In this document: positions 35,018-44,938 of the stretch, in pieces
How the letters are laid out: each line of letters opens with the position of its first letter
Position numbering within the stretch: position 1 is the stretch's first letter
NCBI GenBank assembly: GCA_963785755.1
Contig: CAWAXG010000057.1
Location: 1 to 64,000 of the forward strand
DNA: 64,000 bases
Reading direction: 5' to 3'
Source of the DNA: JACCXG01 sp963785755
GTDB lineage: Bacteria > Acidobacteriota > Vicinamibacteria > Vicinamibacterales > 2-12-FULL-66-21
Notes under the pieces: generated by a model
What the model was told of the DNA's origin: nothing
The model's database searches: none
Seen by the model: the letters and a program-made list of their open reading frames with translations, nothing else
Made by a program: the position numbers and the translations under genes

Positions 35018-37147
35018 TCACTCGCGGGTGACCGGCAGCGTGATCGAGAACGTCGCGCCGCCGTCGGGATTGTTCGCAGCCGATATCTTGCCGCCGTGGC
35101 GTTCGATGATGGAGCGACAGATCGAAAGGCCCATTCCCAGTCCTTCCGGCTTGCTGGTGATGAACGGATCGAAGATCGACTCGAGCTTTTCCGCGGCGAT
35201 TCCAGTGCCGCTGTCCTGAACTTCGATCAGCACGTTCGATTCATCAATCGGATTCGTGCGCACGACCACGCGCCGCGCGCCGTCGAGTCCGGTTCCGCTC
35301 ATGGCGCTGAAGGCATTGAGCATCAGGTTCAAGATGACCTGCTGAAGCTGGACGGTGTCACCCTTGACCGGGCGGACGTCGGACGAGAGGTCGAGGTCGA
35401 CGGCGACCTGGTGCAGATTCGCGTCGCCGTGCACGATGCGCTCGACGATGCGGATCACATTGTTCACATCGACGTTGGTCAAGCGCGCCGCCGTGCTGCC
35501 GCGCTTGAGCATGGCGTGCAGCCCGGCAATGACTTCGCCGGCGTGCTCGGTGACCTCGCGGATGTCGGCCAGCGTGTCGCGCACCTTCTGGAGATCGGGC
35601 TCGGGTGCGTCGAGCAAACGCTTTCCGACGTAGGAGTTGGTGAGGATCGCGGCGAGTGGCTGCCCTAGTTCGTGCGTCAGGGTTGTGGTGAGCTCGCCGA
35701 GTGTGGCAACGCGTGCGACGTGCTCCAGTTCTGCCCGCTTTTGCGCGGCCGACGCCTCCGCCTGTTTGCGAGCCGTGACATCCATCGAAACGCCGAAAAG
35801 CTTTGGCGCGGTGCCGTCGTCAGGCTCCACACAACGACCGCGCCCATGAATCCAGCGGGCCACGCCATCCGCGTCCTGAATGCGATACTCCATTTCGTAC
35901 TCGCCTCGCGTCTGGAGCGCATGTTTGATCGCGGCGTCACGCGCGGCGCGATCTTCGGGGTGCACGCGATCGAACGTTGCCGCAAAATCGAGGCGCGCGT
36001 CTGGCTCGAGGCCAAACAGCGAGCGCCCCCGCTCGGTCATCCACACATCGTTGCCGGAAACATCCCACACCCACATGGCCAGGTTTCCTGCTTCCGCGGC
36101 GAGAGCCATCAGGTTCGCGCTCTCACGCAACGCTTCTTTCGAGCGTCTTTCCTCTTCGATGACGACCGCGAGCAGCATCAGCGGAGTGGCTGTCACCAGG
36201 AGGAACAGCTGCAGTGCCGTCGCATTCTCGATGGGGGTTTGGGCCAGGAACGGGCCGTGCCCGCGCATCGTTCCCCAGATCGCCTCGAACGTAATGATCA
36301 ACATCGAGACGCTGATCCCGCCAAGGCCGAAGCGGAGCGCCGCCCAGATGAGCAGAGGAATCGGCGTGTACAAGAGAGCGGGCGACGTGTTGGGACCCGC
36401 GGATGTTCGATCGAACACGAAGATTCCCAGCACCACCGTACACGCACCGAGGAGAGCCGCTTCCAGCACGCGCCGGGGGGACAGGGCTCCCGGCCGTCTG
36501 ACGAACAGATGGTGCGCACCCAGCAGAATTGCCGGCACCAGGACCACGGTCGTGACCGCATTCGAGATGCCCAGGTTGCGCCATTCGATCCAATAGCGAG
36601 TGCCGAACCCGTAGGAGAGCGTGAAGGAAGCCCCCCAGAAGGCGGCTCCAAAAGGCACGAACACCACGGCGATGAGGACGAAGAGAACCGCGTCACGAAG
36701 CGTGATCGCCTTGAGCGGAGACTTGATCAGAAGGCGAATCCCCGCCGCTGCCGCGACACATTTCACCGCGTCGAAAGCCTCGGCGGTCAATGCGTACAAC
36801 GGCGGCCAGCCCGCCTGCCGGGTTGCCAGAAAATGAGCGCTGGCGGCGGCGAGTACGTAGGCCCACCAGTGCCGGGTGGGGACGAGCAGCAGGATGGAGA
36901 GGAGAACCGCCTGCGGAGGAAAAAAGAGCGAGACCTTGCTGTCGGGGAACGTCAGCGCCCAGGCCATCTGCGTGGCGACGTAATAGCAGACGGTGCTCGC
37001 CAGGACGAAGCCCACCGTGCGGAGCGATGCCCCGGCGGAGCGTCCCTCTGGTCCGGCGCTTATCCGAGCCGCGAGTTCGCGATTCAGCAACTGTTCACGC
37101 GGAGCATCGATCAGTGCCGTTCCGTTCTCCTTTCCTGCCGAAACCAT
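35018..37147 (-). CDS. MASE1-PAS sensor histidine kinase
   Basis: A membrane-bound sensor kinase of 709 residues. The N-terminal third has about eight TM helices typical of a MASE1 domain (VGFVLASTVCYYVATQMAWA, FFPPQAVLLSILLLVPTRHW, WRNLGISNAVTTVVLVPAIL). A PAS domain follows (AGNLAMWVWDVSGNDVWMTE ... FDRVHPEDRAARDAAI) with PAC motif (YRIQDADGVARWIHGRGRC). The kinase core shows VATLGELTTTLTHELGQPLA (H box with phospho-His), LQQVILNLMLNAFSAMSG (N box), IEVQDSGTGIA (G1) and DPFITSKPEGLGMGLSICRS (F and G2). ATG 37147 is used; a GTG eight codons upstream is possible. No response regulator is adjacent, so its partner lies elsewhere. Confidence 0.92.
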   Translation of the reverse strand: MVSAGKENGTALIDAPREQLLNRELAARISAGPEGRSAGASLRTVGFVLASTVCYYVATQMAWALTFPDSKVSLFFPPQAVLLSILLLVPTRHWWAYVLAAASAHFLATRQAGWPPLYALTAEAFDAVKCVAAAAGIRLLIKSPLKAITLRDAVLFVLIAVVFVPFGAAFWGASFTLSYGFGTRYWIEWRNLGISNAVTTVVLVPAILLGAHHLFVRRPGALSPRRVLEAALLGACTVVLGIFVFDRTSAGPNTSPALLYTPIPLLIWAALRFGLGGISVSMLIITFEAIWGTMRGHGPFLAQTPIENATALQLFLLVTATPLMLLAVVIEEERRSKEALRESANLMALAAEAGNLAMWVWDVSGNDVWMTERGRSLFGLEPDARLDFAATFDRVHPEDRAARDAAIKHALQTRGEYEMEYRIQDADGVARWIHGRGRCVEPDDGTAPKLFGVSMDVTARKQAEASAAQKRAELEHVARVATLGELTTTLTHELGQPLAAILTNSYVGKRLLDAPEPDLQKVRDTLADIREVTEHAGEVIAGLHAMLKRGSTAARLTNVDVNNVIRIVERIVHGDANLHQVAVDLDLSSDVRPVKGDTVQLQQVILNLMLNAFSAMSGTGLDGARRVVVRTNPIDESNVLIEVQDSGTGIAAEKLESIFDPFITSKPEGLGMGLSICRSIIERHGGKISAANNPDGGATFSITLPVTRE

Positions 37148-37149
37148 AA

Positions 37150-37365
37150 CGTAAGACCTGCTCTGAGACACAGCGACGCCTGCCGAACAGCCTGCAAATT
37201 TGGCGGGAAACTTATCACATCTACTTGGGGCTCCTCCGAGAGTTCGTTCGACGCGGAGGCCGCGTGCTGGTGGTCGCCGAGGAAGAACGCCGGATGTATC
37301 TCGAGACCTATGGCGTCACCGAGATCATCAATCCCGTTCTCGCTGAGCTAACGACCGATCACTGA
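37150..37365 (+). pseudogene. Unidentified gene fragment, C-terminal end only
   Basis: The frame reads a protein-like segment (LQIWRETYHIYLGLLREFVR, then GGRVLVVAEEERRMYLETYG and TEIINPVLAELTTDH). It has alternating strand and helix character and ends at a proper stop (37363-37365). No ATG precedes the conserved-looking part and a stop at 37147 closes the frame upstream, so it looks like the tail of a lost gene. I do not recognise the family. Its 5' edge abuts the MASE1 kinase start region. Confidence 0.4.
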
Positions 37366-37817
37366 CTGATCGTGCCGTTCGGAGCGACGCTGAAGGCGAA
37401 ACCCGGTTCGTCGCCGTTACCGGGCGTGGTGGTGTTCTGGATCAACCGGACGTCATTCGTGAACACATTTCGCGTCACTGCACCGGTCGGATTCTCGTCG
37501 CAGGCGTTCTGGTCGTTCACTCTGAAGGATACGCGCGTGTTGACGGGGACATCCGTGAATGAGATCTCGTATCGGTCCGGAGGGACTGGCTGCATCGGAA
37601 CGGTCGCGAAGCTGCGCCAGCTCGGATGCGTGTGTGTCGTGCCGACACCGCTGACGCACGCCTGCGCTGACGCCGGGAGATCGGTCCGGCGTGCCGTCGC
37701 ACCCATGAAGACGATGCGGACGGTTGCTGTGGTAGATCCGGATGGGGTCGTCGGCGGCGACTCATCACAGCCGAGCGTTGCCAGACTCAGCGCCACCGCA
37801 AAGGCGCGCGCGTACAT
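37359..37817 (-). CDS. Hypothetical lipoprotein
   Basis: The 152-residue protein has a lipoprotein signal (MYARAFAVALSLATLGC, lipobox LATLGC followed by DES, where Asp at +2 would favour inner-membrane retention by E. coli rules). A small beta-rich domain follows (ATVRIVFMGATARRTDLPAS, DRYEISFTDVPVNTRVSFRV, FAFSVAPNGTISQ). I recognise no family. It is monocistronic on this strand, and its end overlaps a gene fragment on the other strand by 7 bp. Confidence 0.7.
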   Translation of the reverse strand: MYARAFAVALSLATLGCDESPPTTPSGSTTATVRIVFMGATARRTDLPASAQACVSGVGTTHTHPSWRSFATVPMQPVPPDRYEISFTDVPVNTRVSFRVNDQNACDENPTGAVTRNVFTNDVRLIQNTTTPGNGDEPGFAFSVAPNGTISQ

Positions 37818-37837
37818 GCGAACAGCATACTGAGAAA

Positions 37838-38083
37838 ATGACTCCGCCGATCGAATGGGAGCTGATGGCGACGCACTGTCAACCTGAACAGCTCTCTGTC
37901 CGCTGGAATGCCGAGTGTGAACTCACACGTGGCAGCACGGTCTTCTCAGCGGTGGTCGCCAGCACCTACGCCGAGCGCATGATGTTCTCGGGCGTGCGCC
38001 TGGAGGCGCTGACCCGCCCACTGGTCACGCTTGTCGTCGTGAACCTGGCGCTCTTCCTCGGGCCGCTGTTCTTCGGGCTGTGA
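37838..38083 (+). CDS. Small protein with C-terminal membrane helix
   Basis: An 81-residue protein starting MTPPIEWELMATHCQPEQLS and ending in a hydrophobic tail (PLVTLVVVNLALFLGPLFFG) that would anchor it in the membrane. The N-terminal half is soluble, with VRWNAECELTRGSTVFSAVV. It starts 20 bp from the divergent lipoprotein gene and ends 13 bp before the convergent DUF1269 gene. Function unknown; the tail anchor and sensible packing between neighbours argue for a real gene. Confidence 0.5.
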   Translation: MTPPIEWELMATHCQPEQLSVRWNAECELTRGSTVFSAVVASTYAERMMFSGVRLEALTRPLVTLVVVNLALFLGPLFFGL

Positions 38084-38096
38084 CGCGGGCGTTGGG

Positions 38097-38585
38097 TTAC
38101 GCTTCCGCGAACACTTCGCGTAACTTGTCTTCCTGCTCTTTCGAGAGATTCGTCGCGATGATCTCGAACTTGATGTTCTTCATCCGCTCGGAGACACGGT
38201 CCATCACCGCGTCGCTGGTCATCAGAAAGAGGGCGGACGTCCCCTCCGTCACGGCGCTCCGAACCCGTTTGATGAAATCGTCGTCGATGCCATAGTCCCG
38301 AAAGGCGCCCCCCAACGCCCCGAACGCCGCGCCGATGGCCATGCCGAACAATGGCGTGAGGAAGATGACCCCGAGGAGCAATCCCCAGAACATGCCGCCC
38401 ATGGCCCCGATCGTCACGAGGTCGACGAGTTGCCTCGTTTTCGGGCTCTTCTTCCCGCGGGGCCAGGACACAATCGCCGCGTCATGCACCTTAATCAGGT
38501 GCTCTTTCTGCAAACTCTGAATCTGGCTCAAGGCGTTCTCGGCGCCATCCGGTTCAGAAAACTTGAGGACGGTTACAGCTGCCAC
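38097..38585 (-). CDS. DUF1269-family membrane protein
   Basis: The 162-residue protein matches the DUF1269 pattern. A soluble N-terminal half carries helices and a conserved HDAAIVSWPRGKKSPKTRQL segment. A glycine-rich hydrophobic hairpin follows (GAMGGMFWGLLLGVIFLTPL, FGMAIGAAFGALGGAF), then a C-terminal alpha/beta part (DDDFIKRVRSAVTEGTSALF, FEIIATNLSKEQEDKLREVF). Members are widespread, of unknown function, and often linked to stress responses. GTG 38585 was chosen because GGAGAA lies 8 bp upstream and conserved sequence begins there; the frame is open 24 codons further. Confidence 0.83.
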   Translation of the reverse strand: MAAVTVLKFSEPDGAENALSQIQSLQKEHLIKVHDAAIVSWPRGKKSPKTRQLVDLVTIGAMGGMFWGLLLGVIFLTPLFGMAIGAAFGALGGAFRDYGIDDDFIKRVRSAVTEGTSALFLMTSDAVMDRVSERMKNIKFEIIATNLSKEQEDKLREVFAEA

Positions 38586-38854
38586 AACGCATTCTCCTGT
38601 CTGTTCATTCGAGGTCGGGTCGCCGACCGCAGAAAGTCTGCCGGGACGGCAGGCCACGGCCGGCCGTCTGACATACGGTATTTCGTAGATCGCAGGCAGC
38701 AGTCCTCAGGCGATCACCGGGATTGCCGGAGGAAACTCGGCGGCATCCAACCTATCGTTGTCAGGGACAGCAGGAAACGTGCCCGGCCCGACGGAGGCTG
38801 CGAGGATCGGATTTCAATACGTTCGATGCGACGTGGCAGTTGGTGAAGTTCTGA
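38586..38854. other. Intergenic region, nothing recognised
   Basis: The 269 bp between the start of the DUF1269 gene and the stop of the first permease should contain the DUF1269 promoter. I see no gene, strong dyad or repeat. Confidence 0.5.
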
Positions 38855-41488
38855 TCACGTCACGCGCAATGCCAGGATCGGGTCCACTCGCATTGCACGT
38901 CGCGCCGGGAAATAGCAGGCCGCCATGGCAACGGCCGTCAGCAGCAGCGAGACAGTCGTGAACACCAACGGATCGCTGGCGGTCACGCCAAACAGCAGAC
39001 TCGAGCCCGCGCGCCCGAGCCACAAGGCTCCCACGAGCCCGATTGCGACACCGGTCAGGCTGAGCGTCAGCCCCTCACCGATAATCATCCGGAGGATGTC
39101 GCCTCGCTGTGCGCCGATAGCGATGCGCAAGCCGATTTCCCGGGTGCGCGTCGCGATGGAGTACTGGATGAGCCCGTAGATCCCGACGGCGGCGATCAGC
39201 AGCGCCACGACGGAGAAGCCGGTCAGGAGCGAAGTCTGGAAGCGGCGCTGTGTGAGGTAGGTTCCGAGCTGCTGTTCCAGGAGCGCCACCCCAAAGGTCG
39301 GCGCATCCTTCTCCACGCGACGCACGGCCGCTCGAAGTGCCCCGGCCATCGCCAGCGGGTCGTCCGACGAGGTTCGTATGAAGAGAGCCACATTGCTGGG
39401 TGGGTGATTCTGCGCGAGCGACACGAACATCTGCGGGAGCGGCTCGCGCTCCAGTCCCTGCCGCCGCATGTTGCCGACCAGGCCCACCACCGTGTACCAC
39501 GGTCCGTCGGAATCCTGCGGACCGAACTTGAACCTTCTGCCGACCGGGTCTTGCCCGGGCCACGAGCGCCGAGCCAGCGCGTCGTTGACGATCGCGACCC
39601 GCGGAGCCTCGGGCCGATCCCCGATCGAAAAGAAACGGCCGCGGAGCAACGGCGTTCCGAGGGTGGTGAAGAAATCCGCGCTGACCTCGTCTCTCGTCAA
39701 CAGCAGGCGCTCGGAAAGCGTTCCGGCGTCCCGTTCGACAGTCAGGATCTGTTCCCTGGGGTTACCAATGAACAGATCGTCGATGATGCCGGCGCTCTCG
39801 ACACCCGGCACCGCCTGAATCTGTTCGAGCACGCGGAGGTACACGCCGGTCCGTTGTGCGGGGACACTGATGGTCGGCGGGGGTGTGATTTGCATCACCA
39901 GGACCCGCTCAGGCCTGAATCCTGGATCGATGTTGTTGACGTACCACCAGCTGCGGACCAGCAAGCCTGCGCCGACGAGCAGAACGATCGCCAGCGCGAA
40001 CTCCGCTACTACGAGGGCGCGGCGGATTCGACGGCTGGATGTTCCGCCCGAGACACTTCTGCCACCCTCCTCGCCGGACGGACGCAGGTCGCGGCGCATG
40101 GTCGTGATCGCTGGCGCCACTCCGACCAGGATTCCCGCCAGAAGAGAAATGGCCAGCGCCCAGACGAGGACCCGGAGATCGAGGCTCACCTCATTCAGAC
40201 GCGGCAAGTCGGCAGGGCCGAAGGCACGGATCAGCCGAATGCCTCCAATGGCCAGCAGTGTGCCCATCACTCCCGAGACGGCGGCGAGCACGACGCTTTC
40301 GGTGAGCAGCTGCCGCAGGATTCGACCGGCATTCGCTCCAAGCGCAGCGCGAACGGCCATCTCGCGTGCGCGAGCGGTGCTGCGCGCCAGCGAGAGGCTT
40401 GCGACGTTGGCTGCGGCGATGAGGAACACGCAAAACACCGCGCCGCCGAGCATCCACAAGGCCAACCGCGATTGCGGTCCAACCACGTAAAGGCTCAGGG
40501 GGACGACGCTGATGCCCTGGCTCCTCTCGGCCGCTGGTAATTGATCGTTGAGCCGGCGGGCGACTGCGCTCATCTCCGCCTGGGCCTGGTCGAACGTCGC
40601 GGTCGGTCGAAGTCTTCCAACGACGAACCACGTTTGAGCACCGCGCACGCCGCGGCGGGTCGTATTCGGCAACCACACGTCCGCGTCCAGCGTCGCGACC
40701 TGGAAATCAGCAGGGAGGATGCCGATGATCTGGGAAGGAAGCCCGTTGAGCACGAGGGTCGCCCCGATCGCATCGTTCGAGCCTCCGAAGCGGGCTTGCC
40801 AGAAGCGATGACTGATCAGGACCAGTCGTTTCTGCTCCTCGGTGTCTTCCCTCGAAAAGTTACGTCCCCGCACCGGCTGGACACCGAGGACTGAAAGGAG
40901 GTTGGGGGAGATGCTGACGCCGACGATCTGTTCCGTCCCTTCCGCTCCCGTCAGCGTCGTGGTCACGGAATCGAAGGTGGCCATGTCCGCGAAGCTCTGA
41001 CTTTGCGTCCGCCACTGTTCGACATCCCACAAGGCCGATCGGCCCTCGCGACGGTTCTGCGTCGGATCCTCGGTCCACAACATCGCCAGCTGTTCCGGCG
41101 ACCGATACGGAAGCGGCCGGAGCAGAACCGCATTCAGGACGCTGAACATCGCGGTGTTGGTGCCAATCGCCAGCGCCAGTGTGGCTGCCGCAGTCATCGT
41201 AAAAGCCGGACTTTTGCGGAGCGTACGAAGCGCATACCGCAGGTCACGCGGCAATTCCTCCAGCCACATGAATGACCGCACCTGCCGGTACACCTCCTTG
41301 GTCTGCGGTACGCCACCGAAACTGCGCTGGGCGGCCCGGCGCGCCTCCTCCGCGGAAAGGCCTTGCCGGACGTACTCCTCTGTCGCTTCGGCCAGATGGC
41401 TGGTGATCTCGTCGTCGATCTCGCGATCCATCTGCCGGGAACGAACGAGGGCCGACAGCCGGAACAGAAAGATCCGCAGGCGTGTCAT
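38855..41488 (-). CDS. ADOP-type ABC transporter permease (MacB/FtsX-like), copy 1
   Basis: The 877-residue permease has the full ADOP layout. An N-terminal helical segment comes first (MDREIDDEITSHLAEATEEY ... GLSAEEARRAAQRSFGG), then DLRYALRTLRKSPAFTMTAA with a TM helix, a MacB periplasmic core (LLSVLGVQPVRGRNFSREDT), an FtsX block (FLIAAANVASLSLARSTARA), the second core and the last FtsX block (GLIQYSIATRTREIGLRIAI) ending YFPARRAMRVDPILALRVT. No ATPase is encoded here, as is usual for orphan permeases. The start overlaps the PadR stop (ATGA). The cargo is unknown; antibiotic or lipoprotein handling is suggested by the MacB relation only. Confidence 0.94.
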   Translation of the reverse strand: MTRLRIFLFRLSALVRSRQMDREIDDEITSHLAEATEEYVRQGLSAEEARRAAQRSFGGVPQTKEVYRQVRSFMWLEELPRDLRYALRTLRKSPAFTMTAAATLALAIGTNTAMFSVLNAVLLRPLPYRSPEQLAMLWTEDPTQNRREGRSALWDVEQWRTQSQSFADMATFDSVTTTLTGAEGTEQIVGVSISPNLLSVLGVQPVRGRNFSREDTEEQKRLVLISHRFWQARFGGSNDAIGATLVLNGLPSQIIGILPADFQVATLDADVWLPNTTRRGVRGAQTWFVVGRLRPTATFDQAQAEMSAVARRLNDQLPAAERSQGISVVPLSLYVVGPQSRLALWMLGGAVFCVFLIAAANVASLSLARSTARAREMAVRAALGANAGRILRQLLTESVVLAAVSGVMGTLLAIGGIRLIRAFGPADLPRLNEVSLDLRVLVWALAISLLAGILVGVAPAITTMRRDLRPSGEEGGRSVSGGTSSRRIRRALVVAEFALAIVLLVGAGLLVRSWWYVNNIDPGFRPERVLVMQITPPPTISVPAQRTGVYLRVLEQIQAVPGVESAGIIDDLFIGNPREQILTVERDAGTLSERLLLTRDEVSADFFTTLGTPLLRGRFFSIGDRPEAPRVAIVNDALARRSWPGQDPVGRRFKFGPQDSDGPWYTVVGLVGNMRRQGLEREPLPQMFVSLAQNHPPSNVALFIRTSSDDPLAMAGALRAAVRRVEKDAPTFGVALLEQQLGTYLTQRRFQTSLLTGFSVVALLIAAVGIYGLIQYSIATRTREIGLRIAIGAQRGDILRMIIGEGLTLSLTGVAIGLVGALWLGRAGSSLLFGVTASDPLVFTTVSLLLTAVAMAACYFPARRAMRVDPILALRVT

Positions 41489-41832
41489 GACGGGTTCTCA
41501 GAGATCTTCAGGAACCGTTCAACGATGCTCGCCGCACGCTGCCACTGCGCCTCTTCCTTCTGGAGCTGCTTGCGCCCGGCGCGTGTCAGGGCGTAGATCC
41601 TCACGCGACGGCCGCTCTCGGAGGTGCCCCACTTGGACGAAATCCACCCCATCTCCTCCAGCTTGAGCAACGCCGGATACAGAGTGCCCTGGTTGAGTGC
41701 GAGCTGATTGCCGCTGATCTGTTCGATTCGCCGCGCGATCCGGTACCCGTGCAGCGGCCCCAGGGCCTCCAGGGTCTTGATGACCATCAAGCCGAGGGTG
41801 CCGTAGAGAACGTCATTCTTGTCGGGCGTCAT
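41485..41832 (-). CDS. PadR-family transcriptional repressor, copy 1
   Basis: A 115-residue winged-helix regulator: LGLMVIKTLEALGPLHGYRI, ARRIEQISGNQLALNQGTLY (recognition helix), PALLKLEEMGWISSKWGTSE (wing) and RIYALTRAGRKQLQKEEAQW, with a short C-terminal dimerisation helix. PadR proteins of this size repress neighbouring transporter genes and release DNA on ligand binding. The gene overlaps the ADOP it presumably controls. Upstream on the same strand are a TTGACT-like -35 and a TAGGCT -10, and the direct repeat CCAACAG occurs twice near 41835-41865. Confidence 0.93.
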   Translation of the reverse strand: MTPDKNDVLYGTLGLMVIKTLEALGPLHGYRIARRIEQISGNQLALNQGTLYPALLKLEEMGWISSKWGTSESGRRVRIYALTRAGRKQLQKEEAQWQRAASIVERFLKISENPS

Positions 41833-41979
41833 CTGTTGGGAGCCTACACCTCACAGCTGTTGGCAGTCAACCGGTCAAGAGGTTCGCAGTTTCAGCCTCG
41901 TCGTACGGAGTTAAGACGGCTTGAGGCCCTCCGACAGGCCGCCTGAATGCGGTGGCCGAAGAGCGGCGCGGGATTCGAC

Positions 41980-44579
41980 TCACTCCTGACGAAGCGCGAG
42001 GAGGGGATCAATCCGCGTGGCTCGACGTGCCGGCAGGTAGGTCGCCAAGAGCGACAAGAGACCAAGTGCCCCCGCGACACCTGCGTACGTCACCACGTCA
42101 TGTGGCTGGACTTGAAATAGCATGCCGCTGACGAGGCGCGTGGATGCGATGGCGCAAAGCACGCCTGCGGTGAGCCCGATGGCGGTGATCTTCAATCCGC
42201 GGCTGAGCATCAGCCACAAGACGCTGCGCGCGCCTGCACCGAGCGCCACCCGCACGGCGATTTCCTTCGAGCGCTGCCCGGCCACGAACGCCATCACACC
42301 ATACACACCCGCCATCGCGAGGCACAGCGCAACGGCGCCGAAGAGACTCAACAGCCAGGCCCGGAATTTCGGCGTCGCGACGTGCTCCGCCAGAAGCGCG
42401 TTCAGTGTCGTGAGACGCACCGAGACCTCTGGCGATCGCTCGCGGGCCTTCCGCTGGATCGATGGACCGAGCGCGGTCGGATCCGTCGCCGTTCTCACGA
42501 CGACAAATAGCGTCGCGCCGTTGTAGAAGTGTTGCTGGTACGGCATATAGATTTCCGGCTGCGGTTCTCGAGCCGGCCCGTACTGCCGCACGTCGCCGAC
42601 CACGCCGACGATCGTCATCGGATCCATCGAATCGTATCCAGCAATAATGACGCGACCGATCGGATCCGGCTCGCGAAACGCGGCCCGCGCCAGCGCCTCG
42701 TTGATGATCACGACCTGGGGACGGCCGCCTCGGTCGCCATCGTGAAAGTCTCGCCCCTGGCGGATTGGGATCCCGAGCGCCGCGAACGTGCCGGGCGCGA
42801 TGACGTTCATCGCGGCGGGACGCGCTGCGCTCAGCGCCGACTCCTTTGGCATCCGATCGACCCAATAGCCGCTATCGGATTCGACGTTTCCCGGCGGTCC
42901 CATCATGGCGCCGGCGGCCACGACCCCCGGCAGCTGCGAGATATCACCGAGCACGCCCTCGAAGAACGCACGGCTGACGCTCCAGTCCGAACCGTTTGGC
43001 CGCGCCGTTGCCTGCATCAGGAGCACGTTGGCCGGCTGAAATCCGAGTGGGACCTGCTGGAGGGCCACGAGACTTCTGACGAGCAGCGCGCCGGTCGCGA
43101 CGAGGACGACCGCCAGCGCGATTTCGGCAACAACGAGTGCCTCGCGCGTGCGGCTCCGCCCGCCGCCCGAGATTCGGCCGGTGCTGAGGCGCAGCGGCTG
43201 ATTCACGTCGGCGCGGGCTGCCTGCAGCGCCGGGGGCAGTCCGAACAGAAAGCTGACGAGCGCGCAGAGGGCCAGCGTGAACAGGAGCACGCTGCCATTG
43301 ACCGCGACCTCGTCGAGACGAGGTACATCGGGCGGCGAGAAAGCCACCAGTGTTCTGGTGCCCCAGATCGCAATCAGTACGCCGATCGTCCCGGCGGCAA
43401 CCGCCTGAACCGACGCCTCGACCAGCATCTGCTTCACGATCCGCGAGCGGCTTGCGCCCAGCGCCGCGCGAACCGCCATTTCCGGAATGCGTGCCGTAGC
43501 CTTGGCCAGCAGTAGCGTAGCCATCGTCGCGCAGGCGATCAGGAGAACAAGGGCGACCGCGCCAAGCAGGAGGTACAGCATGGACTCGACATCGCCGACC
43601 ATCTCGCGCTGAAGAGGCGTCACGATGACGCGCATATTCTTGTTCGTGTCGGGATACTGCTCTCCCAGACGCTCCGAAATTCCTGTCATTTCGTGTGTGC
43701 CTGTTCGACGCTGACGTCTGCCTTCAATCGGGCAATTGCGCGAAAGTTGTTGCCGCGCCGGGGAAGCTGAGCCCGGCTGCCAACCGCCGTGAACCAGACG
43801 TCGGTGGCCACCGGAAAGTCGAATGCCGGTGGCATCACGCCGACGATGCTTACGGATCGATTGCCCAGCCGCAGGGTGCGTCCAAGCCCACGTGCGGGTT
43901 CTCCGAACTGCTGCCGGGCGTAGCGGTCGCTGATCATTGCCGCCCCTGCGCCGCCCTCCTTTGCCTCCTCGCGGCTGAACGGCCGTCCCACAGAGGGCTG
44001 TGCCGCAAAGACGCGGAAAAATTCTTCGGTCACCGTCGTCACGACGGCGTACTCAGCTACGGAACCAGCCATGACCGAAGTTCGCCCCGAGGTGTAGTAC
44101 GCCATCGAGTCGAACGAGGCACTCTGCGACTGCCAGTCCAGGAAGTCCGGCACCGATACTTGTCTCGACCGTTCGCCCGAGGCATTGCCACCGGTCGAGA
44201 CGTAGGTCAGCGTGACGATCCGGTCCGGATCCGCGTATGGCAGCGGGTTGAGAAGCACCGCATGCACGACACTGAACACGGCGGTGTTCGCCCCGATCCC
44301 GAGCGCCATGACGAGAATGCCCACGATGGTGGCCCCACGAGTCCTGCGCATCGCGCGCAATGCGTAGCGGACATCCTGGCGCGTCTCGTCCAGTCGTCGC
44401 GACACCCAAATCGCGCGCGTGTCCTCTTTCACGAGCGCAACGTTGCCAAACTTGAGCATCGCCTGACGGCGTGCCTCCTCGGGCGCCATTCCCGCGTCGA
44501 TGTTGTCCTGAGTTTGGCGCTCGATGTGATCCTTAATGTCCTCGTCGACACCATCCAGCGCTCGTTTGTCGCGGGTCAT
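41980..44579 (-). pseudogene. ADOP-type permease, copy 2, split by one frameshift
   Basis: The N-terminal part (from ATG 44579, MTRDKRALDGVDEDIKDHIE) has the ADOP helical segment, QDVRYALRAMRRTRGATIVG, a TM helix and half of the first periplasmic core. It stops at 43686 after SVEQAHTK. The rest (from MTGISERLGEQYPD) continues in another frame to RRATRIDPLLALRQE at 41980, with FtsX blocks ALVLLIACATMATLLLAKAT and GVMAFVAGQRSKEIAVRVAL. Restoring one base gives EQAHTEMTGISERL, the usual ADOP sequence at this point, and about 866 residues. The ATGA overlap at 43686-43689 looks like coupling but is a by-product of the indel. The start overlaps the upstream PadR stop. Confidence 0.9.
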
Positions 44580-44938
44580 CGTCCTCCCTCCTGGGCCGCG
44601 GGGCGGAGGATACGGGCTATGGCGCCAGCCAGCTTGTCCCACCGGCTGGTCTCGATCGCGAGTTGTTTGTGGCCTTTGGGGGTCAGGTAATAGAACTTGG
44701 CGCGCCGGTTGTTGTCCGACGTGCCGTCGTCGAATGCAATCCACCCTCGCTTAATCAGACGGTGCAACGCCGGGTACAGCGATCCTTGCTCAACCTGCAG
44801 CACGTCGTCTGATCCACGCTCGATGGCTTTGGCAATGGCGTGTCCGTGAATCCGTCCGAGCCGCAGCGTCCGTAAGATCAGGAGATCCAGCGTGCCCTGC
44901 AGCAGCTCAATCCGGTCGCGTTCCGCTTTAGTAGACAT
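44576..44938 (-). CDS. PadR-family transcriptional repressor, copy 2
   Basis: A 120-residue winged-helix protein: LLQGTLDLLILRTLRLGRIH, GHAIAKAIERGSDDVLQVEQ, GSLYPALHRLIKRGWIAFDD and YYLTPKGHKQLAIETSRWDK. The motif QGTLDLLILRTL is the hallmark of PadR partners of ADOPs. Its stop overlaps the ADOP start. A long near-perfect inverted repeat (44934-44976) covers its start codon and promoter, strongly suggesting autorepression. Confidence 0.93.
   Translation of the reverse strand: MSTKAERDRIELLQGTLDLLILRTLRLGRIHGHAIAKAIERGSDDVLQVEQGSLYPALHRLIKRGWIAFDDGTSDNNRRAKFYYLTPKGHKQLAIETSRWDKLAGAIARILRPAAQEGGR

Noticed and set aside
34854..35219. A 121-codon plus-strand frame starting with a hydrophobic stretch
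   Set aside because: More than half is antisense to the MASE1 kinase catalytic domain, and no ribosome site precedes it.
43686..44744. Two separate genes for the halves of ADOP copy 2
   Set aside because: Joining with one base restores the conserved permease sequence across the junction, so one gene with a frameshift is the better reading.
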